Assembly: GCA_027186245.1 (NCBI GenBank)
Contig: CP114489.1
Location: forward strand, 9,865,501 to 9,929,500
Direction of reading: 5' to 3'
Origin: Coriaria nepalensis
Taxonomy: Eukaryota > Streptophyta > Magnoliopsida > Cucurbitales > Coriariaceae
DNA length: 64,000 bases
A program made the translations under genes and the position numbers. Shown piece after piece: positions 24,279 through 36,193 of this stretch. The notes beneath the pieces were generated by a model. The model was not told where the DNA came from, did not search any database, and was given only the letters and a program-made list of their open reading frames with translations. The number at the start of each line of letters is the position of its first letter. Positions within the stretch are counted from its first letter, which is position 1.

Positions 24279-25554
24279 TGTTAAAAGGAGTTGTTTTATG
24301 TAGTTAGGATTCTTTTGTTTGAATAATTCCTATTGTTAAGGGATAATCTTTTATTTTACCTAGTCCTTTACTTAATTACCGTACTATTGGATAGTGTTGA
24401 ATGGGCTGCATTTTTTTCATATTTCAATTGTCGTATAGGCTATTTATAACCAACTTTCTATTTCAATAAAATTCAAGTCATTATCTTTTCAAATACTTTA
24501 GTTCTTAACGATTGGTATTAGAGCCTCTCCATTAGGGCTTGATCAAGTTTTTTTTTTTAAAGCAGCAGTTCTTTCAAGTGCGTGATAAGAAGATGGCAAC
24601 AGAAAGCAATTTTGTTCAATCATCAATCCCAAGCTCGATGGTCACTATGATCATTGGACGATGCTCATGGAGAATTTTTTTTATATGTTTTCTATTAATC
24701 TTAATAGCAGGTACATGGAACATCCTACGAAGATACATTTACAGGCAACAAAAAAGATTTTAAAATACTTGAAAGGGACAATCGATTATGGCGTGTTTTA
24801 CAAGAAGGGAGGAAACAAGGAGCTTGTTCCATACATAGATAGTGATTATGCAGGAGCCTTGGATGATAGGAAAATCACTTATGAATATATATTTTATTAA
24901 GTTCTGGTGAAGTATCATGATTATCCAAAAACCAACATAGTATTTTTATCTTCTGCAGAAACAAAGTTCATAGCTGTAGCTGCATGTACTTGCCAAGCAG
25001 TTTGGCTAAGTAGGATTTTGGAGAAGCTTGGTCAAACACAAAGCAATTCTACTACTGTTTACTGTGATAACAGTTTAGCAATTAAACTTGCCAAGAATCA
25101 TGTGATGCATGGACTCAACAAACATATTGACGTACGCTTTCATTTCCTTCGTGAACTTAAAAGGAAGATTGAAATGTACAATTAGTTCCTTTACAACACT
25201 CAAAAACAAGCTATTGATGTGATGACAAAGCCTTTGAAACTTGATGCATTTGTAAAGCTGCACAAGCTAATGGGAGGATGCTCTCTATCAAATGTAAACT
25301 GATTATTACAATAATTAGTTTAAGGGAGGATCTTAAAAGTAGTTATTTTATGTAGTTAGGATTCTTTTGTTTGAATAATTCTTATTATTAAGGGATAGTT
25401 TGAATAATGCTTAATTACCACACTTTCAAATAGTATTGAGCAGGCTGTATTTTTTCGTATTTCAGTTACTATATTATAGACTATTTATAACTAACTTTCT
25501 GTTTTAATAAAATTCTAAAGTCATTATTTTGTTCAAGCATTTTAGTTCTTAACA
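24279..25554 (+). mobile_element. Internally deleted copia element with both LTRs
   Basis: 5' LTR 24279-24510 and 3' LTR 25331-25554 are direct repeats (shared TATGTAGTTAGGATTC, GAATAATTC, CAATAAAATTC-like and TAGTTCTTAAC). The element is flanked by a perfect 5-bp target duplication GGAAG (24274-24278, 25555-25559). PBS TGGTATTAGAGC is at 24513-24524 (Met-tRNA type) and the polypurine tract TAAGGGAGGA at 25321-25330. Between them a gag start (Met at 24593, MATESNFVQSS) runs straight into RNase H text (HLQATKKILKYLKGTIDYG, CDNSLAIKLAKNHVMHG), so most of gag, protease, integrase and RT are deleted. Frameshifts and a stop also interrupt it. It is non-autonomous. The 3' LTR has a ~20-bp deletion relative to the 5' one. 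Confidence 0.9.
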
Positions 25555-25559
25555 GGAAG

Positions 25560-26990
25560 CACGTGCCTTTTTTGTAAGAACTCCCTCCAACTTCCACTTT
25601 GTCGTGCTCTAAATTCAAGATTTCTACCCTCAATAACAAAATGCATGGACCACGTAAGTCCTTTTCCGATATAAAGGCATGCATGCATGTGATTGATTAA
25701 ATGCCAATTAAGTTGCTTTTGCCATAATATTACGCTTTTTAAATTATATATATGCCGATCTAGTACAGGAAGGAGTAAAAAATAAAAATAAAAATTATAG
25801 AGATGGTAAAATATATTATATAAAAATTAATGTGGGTAAAAATATATTTTTAATAAAAATTTGATAATTTTAGCAAAATTTAGGGTAAGTAATGCTTTCC
25901 TTATCTACCTTTATCTCAAGTGCTAAATATCCCTATAACTACAAGCAATCATAATTTTCTTAGTTATTTGGGCAAATTAGCTTGAGTTGCCTTTAAACCA
26001 AACACGCAAATTGTTTAAAAGAATGATGAACAGTTTAAAACCTTTTATGGTCAAGGTTAAAGTTCATGGAAAACTATGAGATTGGTCATTAGTTTTTTCC
26101 AATGTCTGTAATCTAGAAGGATAGACCAAGAGTAATCTAGTTACTTGGAGATATAGACATTAAGTTTGATCAACCAAAGAAATCTAGACTAACAACGATG
26201 GAGATAGAAACATCTGACCTACATTAATGCTTATCCCTTATTCAAACCAAAATAGAACAACCACGCAATACTAACAACTATATATGTCGATTATGATTAG
26301 TTTTGTCTCCAGACTTCTACGTTCATTGCTCGATCCTTTTTCTAGCCCTCTCCAATTATGTTAAGACATTTCTTTGTTAAAAATCTGATCATTTAACTCT
26401 GTTAGATAGCAATGAAGTCTTTACCTTTTGCCAAACAAAAAAAAAAAAAAAAACTCTATTACACATATAAGAATTAACATCTAAGAAAGGTTTATGGGAT
26501 ATGCTGGGATTAATTAAAAGAGATAAAAATATAAATATAAATAAAAATTAATTAAATTTTGAATTTAAATAATTATTTTATTTATTTTTAATAAAATTTA
26601 AAATTTATTATAATTATTAAAAATATTTAATATTTTAAAAAATTCATCCTAATTTCTCTTTCATTTTAACCAAAGGTCTCGAGATTTGGCATAAACATTT
26701 ATGCCTCCAACTAAAAATCTCTAAGATTTCTGTAAATAGATATTTGTTATAGATTCATCGATCATATAAATATATTATACATAACTAAAATGATTGGATT
26801 AATAATATATAAAAAGATCTCTCTAATCCTAAGTTGAAAAATATTGAAAACCAGTTTATCGTGCTGTAAAGTATGGCAATTTATAGAAGGTGTTTTGGTG
26901 GGATTCTTCCAAACAGAAAAAAATTATAGTCGATTTGATAATGATCGAGTGACATTGTTAAAGTTTGGCAGTATATATCATAAATCGAGG
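25560..26990. other. AT-rich intergenic, no gene seen
   Basis: No coding region, RNA gene or element could be supported. It includes an A run near 26440. Confidence 0.4.
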
Positions 26991-26994
26991 GGTC

Positions 26995-28110
26995 GGGGTC
27001 TACTATAATTAATCTCATCCGATTTAATTCAATTTAATATGGACACCGGTTGTTTACTCCATTAATCCATTTTTCATCTCTGCCGCAGGCCGTGCCACCG
27101 GCCTCGATGCCGAACATCTCCCGTCTTCTCCATTAGTCCATTTTGCATTTACCTTGAGGTTTTATCATTTTTTCGGAGAAGATGGAAATCTCTGCCGTTA
27201 ACTGCTCAGCTCTCACTCCAAATTGAGAAATCTTTCAATCTGCATGCAAACCCTTGCGTATGCATGCTAGGGTCCCAAAGAGAAATATTTTCTCCAATTT
27301 AGATTTTTTGTTTCCGACAATGTCTATGAATAATGCTTGTTGGTGTATGCAGGCTAGAGGAATTACACACTCTAAAAGTACATGTAGAATCTATATAAAG
27401 GGCTAAAGAATATGGATGCATTCCAATCAGTTCATATTGTATGAGAGCTACTTGATTTCTTATGGGCGGCTTCTTCTTGAGATTTTTCTTCTTTTTTTTT
27501 TTTTTTTTTTTCTGTTTGAGCGAATTTTGTTGATCAAGGAAGATGAGGAAAGTAAGTGTCAAGTCTGGAAATTGTTGTTTGTATTGAAGTAGATGGTTGT
27601 ATAACATGTTAGACAACTCTCGTACTAATATAGCCATTATTAAACTGAAATTTTTTGTAATGTAACTAACTTGCATGAATTTGTGCAAATGATTTTTTTT
27701 TTTCATAATACTATCTGTACTGTGTTTTTTTTTCTAATCAAACTCAGTTTCCTTTGTAAAAAACTTCAATTTAACATTCGTTGATCTCCAGATAATTACA
27801 GATGGGTCAGGTCAGACAATGCAATACATAGTAAAGTTTCTTTCAACTTAACGCAAAGCATGCGAAAAGCCTTCCTTTAACATGAGGCCAGCAGTGGCAC
27901 GCCTTGCTGCGGAGATGGAAAATGGCTTAATGGAGCATACGACGGTGTCGGAGGCTGGGACGCGTGCGACATCGGAGGTCGGCGCCGAGATGAGAAATGG
28001 ATTATTGGAGAAAGAAATGAAAAAAGGCTAGTAAAATAAAAGGGAGGCTCAATATTAAATTGAATTAATGAACGGTTGAGATTAACTATAGCAGATCCTG
28101 CCATAAAACA
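26995..28110. mobile_element. Possible MULE-like element with long inverted ends
   Basis: The left end at ~26997 reads GGGTCTACTATAATTAATCT and continues CATCCG. The reverse complement of the right end (to ~28101) reads GGATCTGCTATAGTTAATCT and continues CAACCG. Both arms continue with ATTCAATTTAATAT, then CATTTYTCATCTC and a GC-rich block with YGCCG and CCGAT/CGATG. Arms of ~150-200 bp that are this diverged suggest an old Mutator-like or MITE element. The interior has no transposase; its longest minus-strand frame (27299-27706) is interrupted by a poly-Lys tract from a T run. No 9-bp target duplication was recognised. Confidence 0.4.
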
Positions 28111-28486
28111 AAACGGAATTTCCAAATTTGTCAAGAAATTAAATTACGTAGCAGAATTGGGATCTGTGATAAATTGGTAGGTAGCCAGCAGGCAGAGTCG
28201 ACAATTCAGGTAAAGAAAAAAATAACAAAACAAAAACCGGTTTTAATCCTAAATTATTACTGACGGTTAAGTGGTCCAGGTCACCTACATTCTGGACCCG
28301 CTGGGCTGATAAATATAATAAATATTTATATAAATGAAAACTAATTTCCACTCCCACGTGCGCTGTTACTAACGCGCTCGACATACACATGTCATATTCT
28401 CAAGCATGTTCCATTTCCTTAAATCTCCACTGTCATGTCGTCATGTCGTCATGGACCTCACTTTAATGTTTCTATAAACTTTATTA

Positions 28487-29254
28487 CAGGTGGTAAAATG
28501 TATTAGGCCGGAACGATATGAATATACATTGTACGGCATGATAAGAATACAACATTAATATAGATACAACGTGTCGTGTCCAATTATACAGGCAGCTGGC
28601 ACGGTATAATATGAATCTCTCGTGTTAGTTTGGAGTTAAAAGGGTCTCTTAGTCTTTAGTGTTTTTTTTATATATAATTATTTTATATATTAAAATATTT
28701 TGATTAATATAAAATTTTATTTGATTAAATAATATTATTTATAATTTTAATTATTAATAATATTAATTTTTAATTTATTAAATAATAATTATTAAAAATT
28801 ATTATTTATTTATTTATTTGATAGTATATAATAAAATTATTTATTTATTTTAATAATACTAATTTCTAAAATATTAACAATCCAATTTTTTTGAATTAAA
28901 CTAAATCATTATTTAATTCATAAGCTATCAATTATAATACTCGATAGGTTGAAGATATTATCGACTCATAATTTATTATTTACTCAACTGGTTGAATATT
29001 TTATCGACCTGTCAAGTATCATAATTGTTATTATATTAATATATAATTATGATGTGAGTAATATTGAATCTAATTTTTAAATATCTTATTTAAAAAAATG
29101 AGATTATTAAAAAATATATATTCACAGGCTAAGCCCGACACAAACCCACTAAGTAGCATAGCACGGCTCGGACATGTTTATAACTCGGTTATTATATTTG
29201 TGCCACACCCTTATTCTTAGACACGGTACTATAACGACTTGAATTGCCACTTCT
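28487..29254. mobile_element. Possible non-autonomous hAT-like element
   Basis: The left edge CAGGTGGTAAAATG and the reverse complement of the right edge, TAGAAGTGGCAATTCAAG, resemble the RGRGGTGGCAA-type termini of plant hAT elements. Subterminal GGCACGG, CACGGCTCGG and GTCGTGTCC motifs near both ends are typical of such repeats. The interior is AT-rich and non-coding. Target duplication is not evident. Confidence 0.4.
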
Positions 29255-29628
29255 AAACTCCGATGGTCCTAGAGATAAATCTGTGGGGGTATTTGAGTAA
29301 CTTTACAAGTGCTGAGAGGGTAATAACGTATACGCGGCAGGAAACGATAAGATACTGTTCGGCGCAAAACTAAATGAGGTTCTCAATCAGGATAACGGCG
29401 CCGTCAAATGTCCCGTTTACAGATTCCCTGTCACTGTTAACGGAGTCAGGACCACATAACAGCCAAGAAATGGAAAGAGTCGGCAGTCACTTCACAGAAA
29501 TTAATACAGCCAATATCCAAAACCAATCCTTACCGTTCAATCATCACTATCCCCGCACAATTTCTCTCTCTTTCAAGCCAGGAAAAAAGTAAACGAAGGA
29601 CGACGAATTCTAGAGAGAAAAAGCTACG

Positions 29629-30984
29629 ATGGTGAAAAAATGTAGGGGTATTGCAGAGATTGCAGGGATGGAGGTTGCTCACGTGGGAGTGATGACTCGA
29701 GCTAGAGCTGCGTTGGCTTTATCGGCAACCAACTCAACGATTGGGAAGAGAAGGAAAGTCAACAGTGGATCGGAGTTGAAGTTTCCGAGAACAGCGCCAT
29801 CGTGCACTGTACAACGTCGTAGCAGAAAACAACTCGTGTTAACTCCGGAGAATTCAGTTTCTCCGGCGGCGTTAGAGCGAGATCTTGAGCTTTCAAGGAC
29901 GGAGAGTGAGCATCAACAGAACCATTGCTCTAGTCCTATCTTAGATCACGTTCCGGTCTCTCGTTGTTCGAGTAATTACAGCTCCATAAATGATCAGCTC
30001 GTTGAGAAGACGTCCGAATCCGTAAATCTAGAAGTGAAGATCTTAGCTCTCTCTCTAAACAATTTGATTCCGCTCTTGAAAATCATAAGCGGCGGCGGCT
30101 GAATTTTTTTTTCTTTCTAATTTTTAAATTACTAATTTAATTTTGAATTTACTGGTTTTTGCAGGGTGAGATCAACGATGAAGTTGAAGCATACACGTAC
30201 GATTGCGGCCAAGAAAGGTATATTACAAAATCGTTTCAGTTTTTTTTTTTTTTTTGAAATAACTCGTGAATTTTGCTGAATTTAACTTCCACACGATTCC
30301 TGAATTCAAATTAAAAAAAAATAAATTTAAAAAAAAAAAGCGAGAGAGAAACAGTAGTCCATTCGGACTACTCCTATTTATTATATTTTAATTTCTTCCT
30401 TCCGTTCAAACTTCTGATAACTCACTATCTCCCTCGTCTTCATCTTCAATCTCCATAAATACGTTACTTAATATTTTCTGCATACTAAGTTTTCGCCCTA
30501 AGCGCTCCAGCTCAATTTTCTCACAGGAGGGAGTCAACGCCGTCTAGTTATCTCCGTGCCGAATCAGAAAACATGGATTCAACGTCGAGGCCGACGGAAG
30601 AGAGTTTTCGTCGGAGATCAACAACAATGCCGGAGGATGATCAGAAGATCATGCCTACTGATTCCGAGATCGAAGAATTCTTCACCGCAGCAGAGAAAGA
30701 TATCCAAAAGCGTTTCTCGGAGAAGTAAGTTTTTAACCAAAATCAGTTATTCCCGAGCTAAGCTGATTTTCTTTTTGTTTGACGAGAAACAGCGGGAGAA
30801 TTAAAGCTAAATCTAATAGAAACCACAAAACTTCACCTTCTGAATTCTCGTGAATTTTCTCGGTATCCATACGGCGTGAAATTAATGATAAATCCCCATC
30901 CCACTGTTTTGCAGGTATAACTACGACATTGTGAAGGACGTGCCCTTGCAGGGACGTTACGAGTGGGTCCAGCTAACGCCATGA
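29629..30984 (+). CDS. KRP: Kip-related protein (KRP), CDK inhibitor
   Basis: Exons 29629-30033, 30165-30217, 30527-30724, 30915-30984 join in frame to 241 residues. The C-terminus carries the family signature: TDSEIEEFFTAAEKDIQKRF, then SEKYNYDIVKDVPLQGRYEW and the end VQLTP. This region binds cyclin D/CDKA and inhibits kinase activity (known for ICK/KRP proteins). The N-terminus has HVGVMTRARAALAL, matching the conserved KRP motif VGVRTRA, and a basic stretch GKRRKV that could act in nuclear import. Exon 2 encodes the acidic EINDEVEAYTYDC region. Most likely nuclear, restraining the G1/S transition and promoting endocycles. Reading through the first intron would stop at 30102, giving a 157-residue form without the inhibitory domain. 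Confidence 0.95.
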
Positions 30985-32195
30985 TCAAATTTAAACTAAA
31001 CAACAAGAAAAAATAAATAAAATAAATAAAAATTATTCACTGATCTGATCTAATATTATCATTTGTTACTTAATTTCATTGTGAGTCACCACTAATCTAA
31101 CTTCAGCTATCCCTTCCTCGTTACGTAGAGCTTTTTTTTTTTTTTTTTTTTAGTTTATCAGGTTGAAGAGTACTTTTTTCTTAGTAGTCGTAGAAGAAGA
31201 AGAAGAAACAATTTATTGTTAATTTCTCCTGTTTCTCTTCCTCGATCATGGTAACGATCTCACTGCTGTAAATTTTTCTTTTACCTCCTCCATTTAATCT
31301 CAAGCTTAACCTAATTTTTTAAAATTCCTATTATTTTTTACTTGTGTCTCTTCGCCGGAAAATTCGGATGTATATATATTCACGAGCCGTGACGTTTAAG
31401 CCACGGACACGTGTTGCTGTTACCGATTCTGATGGTTTTTAACCGTTAGCAAATCCTATTCAACATATATATCTCTCTCCTTAGTAGCCAAGCAGGTAAG
31501 GGGAGGGAGAGGGTTTTGTCTTGTAACGTGAATGAGGATGAAGAAGCCGGGGTGTTGCTTTCTGTTAAGTGATAATCATTGCACAATGATAATCTCTTTT
31601 TGTATTTTTTTGGATCTATTTTGGTTGATACCGATCTGATCTTGTTGCAGAATAGATTTTTACAATATGGATCTAGGAAACTGAAGTGGATTAGGTACTA
31701 CCTAGTATCTATTATAGATAGCTGAGAATGCAGTGTGTAGAGAGACATAGGATGCTTTTTTGACATTGGTCCTTACTTTTTTTTTTCACTACTCTTGATT
31801 TCTCGCAACCACCGTCCGATCTTTCATTCTGCACAAAGTGTGGGGTTATTCCTAATTTTGTCTACCAGAAAAACGATAAAAGTGTTGGGTCACCAACTTC
31901 GTAACGAATTGGGCCCGGCCATGAAGAGACTGGGCTTGGCCTCATACTCTTTCGGGCTTTTCGAAATGATAAAATTTGGACGAGTTAGGTCCTAAAACTA
32001 GAAAAGTTGGCTCATAACAGTTTTTTTTTTTTGGCCGAAGCTTCATAACGGTTTAACGCACAGCGATAATATTATAATGAGGAAATTCAGCTCTCTACGT
32101 TCTCCCTCCTTTTCTCTACCTTTTCTTGGGGGTATAAATACAGCTTCTCTATTTTCTGCACAAAAGTTGAGGGGGGAGAGGGAAAGAAGAAAGTT
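30985..32195. other. KRP 3' UTR and B3-gene promoter
   Basis: No additional gene is convincingly coded. The first ~200 bases are probably KRP 3' UTR. Reading frames around 31795-31995 have no recognised domain. ATAAATACAGC near 32134-32144 may be the TATA region of the B3 gene. Confidence 0.4.
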
Positions 32196-32219
32196 ATGGA
32201 TGGAGAGGTGGAGAGGTGA
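32196..32219 (+). promoter_or_regulatory. Short upstream ORF before the B3 gene
   Basis: ATG at 32196 opens a seven-codon frame (MDGEVER) ending at TGA 32217-32219, nine bases before the predicted main start at 32228. If in the leader it could lower translation of the main frame. Whether transcription starts upstream of it is unknown. Confidence 0.5.
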
Positions 32220-32227
32220 AGAGGGAA

Positions 32228-34824
32228 ATGGATGAGCCTGAAATGGCGGCGTCTTCTTCTTCTCTCATCGTCGGAGCAGAGGACCAGAATGATGGAGATG
32301 TCACCCTTGCTCAGCTAGCCAATCCGCCCAAACATTGCAAGCCTTCCTCCAAGGTGTCTCTCCCTCTCCTTCCCTTTCTCTTTCCTCGATCTTATACGAT
32401 TTTGATCTTGATCGTCGGAAAATGCATGCTGTTGCTGTTGCTGGTTTCAATTGTTGTTGTGGCTGTTTGATTGATCTTCTTTTTTGTCTTAATTGACGAG
32501 TTTAAACGCAACTGTTGCTAGGGTAAAACTAATAAGGCTAAGGAGAAGAATGATGCGCTTCTGAAGGTTAAAAAGAGGCTATCCGATTGGAAAATCAAGC
32601 ATGTAAGGAGTTCATTTTCATGTTTTTGTAATTCCATTGTTCTTTTGGTTTCTGTTACTTTTGTATTGTGATTAGGAGTAAATTCGATATCAACTTAGCG
32701 AATTCCTTGATTACGTTTAGGCATTGTTCATCTTCTACTTGTGGTGTTCATGGTTGGTTCCGAATGAATGTAAAAATTCAAAGAAAATGCTTGAGAATGC
32801 AAGGTTTCTCGGATATGATCGAAGTCTAAAATGAAACTCACTTGAACTTTATGATGCTTGAACTAGTAATTTATAGATGTTTTGAGTAGAGTTAATCACA
32901 GCCTAATTAAGATTTCCCCTGTAGTAACTTGTTCTCTGTCTATGTTTTGCTGGTCTGAAATACTCTGAATATGTTTAGAAACTTGTGTACTCCATTTGTT
33001 TCTGGAATGGTTTTTCTCTTGATAGATTGATGACCACAACTGATGAAATCTAATTAATGCTTGAACAGGCTGTATCTGGTCCCAGCGGGCACTTCATGAG
33101 GTTCGTTAAGAAACTTCAAACTTGTGATACATTTCAGTTTCTTCCAATGATCAGAGCAACAAATTTGAGATGCAAATTCTGATAGCATTTTCTCTTTTTT
33201 GTAATTTGAAGCTTTGAAGAGAATAATGCAGCTAAGGATGGTCTTTGCCTCCCTGGTGAATCTAAGTCCTCAGCTGTCATCCGTGCTGTAGAGGTCCGAG
33301 CAAGTATGGACAAAGAGTTCCCTGGCTTTGTGAAGTCATTGGTCAGATCACATGTTGCTAGTTGTTTTTGGATGGTAAAGTTGCAATGCATGAATTTGAG
33401 TCAAAATCAGTATCATTACCAAACTAGAAGACTATAATTTTCATTCCTTTTTTGATGTTTTTTTTTTATTGTTTCTCGTACATAACAGGGGCTTCCTGCA
33501 GCATTCTGTAAGTTATACTTACCGGATAAGGACACTACAATCACTTTGGAGGACGAATCTGGTAAACAATATTTTACTAAATACCTGGCATATAAGACTG
33601 GATTAAGTGCTGGTTGGAGACAGTTTTGTGTTGCTCAAAAATTGCTCGAGGGAGATGTTTTAGTCTTCCAATTGGTCGAGCCTACCAAATTTAAGGTGAT
33701 GGTTTGAACTCTGTGATTACGTTTTCACTGAATCATCTTCCTGGCTTTATCTATTCCCGTTCTAATTATTTGCCAGAAAAGATTTGAATAGTTAATGGAG
33801 ATAATGACTACTTAGTCAATTTGATACATAGCCAAGAACTGGGAAAGTGGCTTTAATTGAATTATTTCATTTAGTTTAATTTGTCTCAACTGGGATGGAT
33901 ATGTTAATTATTTCCTCTTTCTGCTCTCATTTCCCAATTCTTGTTTCATTCTCTCTGAATATAGAGACTCATAAAATCTGCAGGCTTATGTAGTGAGAGC
34001 AAATGATATAAACGAAGTTGATGGGGCTCTAGGCCTACTTAATTTGGATTCTTATACAAAACAAAACTATTCAGGCAAGTTCATCAAAATCATCCCTCGT
34101 GTAGCATCTTATTTCCAGTTTGTATATTGATAGTTATTACACTTTTCTTTCACTATACTCAGAAAAACAGGCCGGACAGAAGGGTAAGACAGCTAGTAAT
34201 AACAACGTTGACCGTAAACGCACAAAATCTCTTCCCCAATCCGTTTTACAGAAGAAGAATAAGGTTCATGACCCAAGATCTGCTCCTAATCGGACAGCAG
34301 GGCAATCGGAAAATGATGGTGAAGAAGTCAGTTCCGATGTATCCGAGGGTCTAATATCATCCGGTCCCACTACAATTCCTTTTGAAGACATCAAAAGTTA
34401 CGATGATTTCAGAATAACAATAGATGGATTATCCATAGATTCCGAATTCCCCACTGATATAAGAAAAAAATATTACAAACTCTGTTGCTCTCAAAACGGG
34501 TTTCTTCATGACAATATGATCCGAGGAATCAATCATATGTTGATTGTCGGAATTATTTCTGAAACAGTCAAAATCGCAGATTCAATTAAGAGAAGCAAGA
34601 TAAACACCTCAAGGGAGGAGTTCACGGCTTGGGACAAGACACTTAGAGGGTTCCAAGTATTTGGGGTGAATGTAGTGTTTTTACGGACAAGATTACGCCG
34701 GCTTGTAAGTCTTGCCTACGAATCAGAAGATGCTGTTGAAGTAAGGAGGTACATTGGCGCCAAAAGCGAACAAACTCGTGCTGGAAATGAGATTAAAAAT
34801 ATTGAACATAACTTTTTGAACTGA
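32228..34824 (+). CDS. B3-domain transcription factor-like protein
   Basis: Exons 32228-32353, 32522-32602, 33069-33100, 33212-33374, 33489-33695, 33984-34074, 34163-34824 join in frame to 453 residues. A B3 DNA-binding domain spans ~116-211: FVKSLVRSHVASCFW, GLPAAFCKLYLP, GWRQFCVAQKL and GDVLVFQLVEPTKFKAYVVR. A basic region (KVKKRLSDWKIKH, 57-69) precedes it. The C-terminal half has a basic KRTKSL patch and a mostly helical tail. The layout fits the plant B3 subfamily of Os01g0234100/At5g42700-type proteins (from memory). The sixth intron has a GC donor (AG|GCAAGT). The frame ends early: immediately after FLN-stop, a +1 frame continues with family-like sequence to 34928 (see findings). Expected to be nuclear and DNA-binding; targets unknown. 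Confidence 0.9.
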
Positions 34825-34929
34825 AGGAAGCTTGTAATAGATTTGGTGCTTCAATTGAGAATTTGAAATCTAAAGCAGAAACGACCGAGCATAAGTTTCA
34901 AGAAGAGGTTACTTCTTCTCCATGGTGAT

Positions 34930-36193
34930 TATTCTGCCATTCTAGTAATCTTTTATCCAGCAAATTTTGTGGGTATTCCTGAATGCTGTAAAATGTAAAT
35001 ATTTATGCGCCTCCGCATCTCTATTTTCCCTCTGAATTCACTACGACGTCGTAGTGGAGATGATATACAAGTTATAGGCTACATAGCTTAACCTCGGCAT
35101 TCAATACTACTAAAATTAGCATAATAAAATTATATCTTTTAAATTTTAAAATTTATTAAAAAAAATATATAAAATATTTTAAATTTAGAGAATAAATATT
35201 TTTTTAAAAATTATCTAATTGAATAAGCATCCCATAACATGATAAAAATCGAATCTAAACCATTAAAAAAAAAACTTAATAACAAAATAATCCGAAATAT
35301 AACAAATAATTGATTTTTCATATTTTCTATAATATTCTAAAATAAATTATCATAATATTTTTAAAATGAGAAAATCTAAAATACTAATAAAATTTAAAAT
35401 TATTTTGAGACCAAAAATTCTTAGGACCAAGCAAAGAAACAGTCGCTAGGATTTTGTAGAGAGAGAGAGAGAAAAAAGGAGGAGAGAGAAAGAAAGAGAG
35501 GGTCTTTGCAATACCCACAAAAAGAACTTTGATTTCTATCTTTATTATCTCTTTTTTTTTTTTTTTTTTTATTATTATTTTTTTCTCTGAGACACCGAAG
35601 AAGAAAATATTAGGAGTTTACATTTATTGTTGTCGCCAGTAATCTGTAAGTAGGAAGTACAGTACTGAGTACTGAGTGGCACAGCTGTAAATTTGTAACA
35701 ACCGTGGTGTTGTTTGACTGACTGACTGACTAACTAAGTTGACTCATCTTCATTTATTTTTGTAATATTGAGGAGTAAATATAAGGATATGTTTGACCAG
35801 TCTTCTCAGTATTTTACCGCAGATCTACCTCGAATTTATTTATTAATCATTTTTTTTTTAAATTATTAAGAAAACTGAAAAAACAAACCATGCTTAGCTG
35901 TCACATTAAATAGCATATACTCACTGTCGCATTATCTTCCAGAAAGTCAAACAGTCAACACTGCATTTAATTTATTAAAAATAAAATTGCCCCCATTAAT
36001 TCTGCCACACATTTCTACAGACCCATCATCTTCAAAGAAAAGTACAACTATGCCCCCTATCCAACTTGAAAAGAAGGAAAAAATAATGCTAGCTAGCTAC
36101 CTCCTCTTTCTCTCCTTCATTCAACGTTATCTCCTGCAACAAACATAAAAAAATGAATCAAACAGAAGTTTTTTTTTTTTTTTTTTGGAAATA
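34930..36193. other. Intergenic, 3' flanks of two converging genes
   Basis: Downstream of the B3 gene (plus) and the minus-strand gene at 36194-36751. No gene seen. It contains a GA-rich tract (~35459-35500), a T run (~35552-35570) and a short GACT repeat (~35717-35731). Confidence 0.45.

Noticed and set aside
27299..27706. 135-residue minus-strand frame
   Set aside because: Contains a poly-Lys tract made by a T run and no domain; it lies inside a probable transposon core.
29355..29420. E2F-like sites (GGCGCAAAAC, ACGGCGCCGTC) upstream of the KRP gene
   Set aside because: Neither matches TTTSSCGC exactly; E2F control of KRP is plausible but not shown here.
31795..31995. 66-residue plus-strand frame between KRP and B3 genes
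   Set aside because: No known motif; probably chance in promoter DNA.
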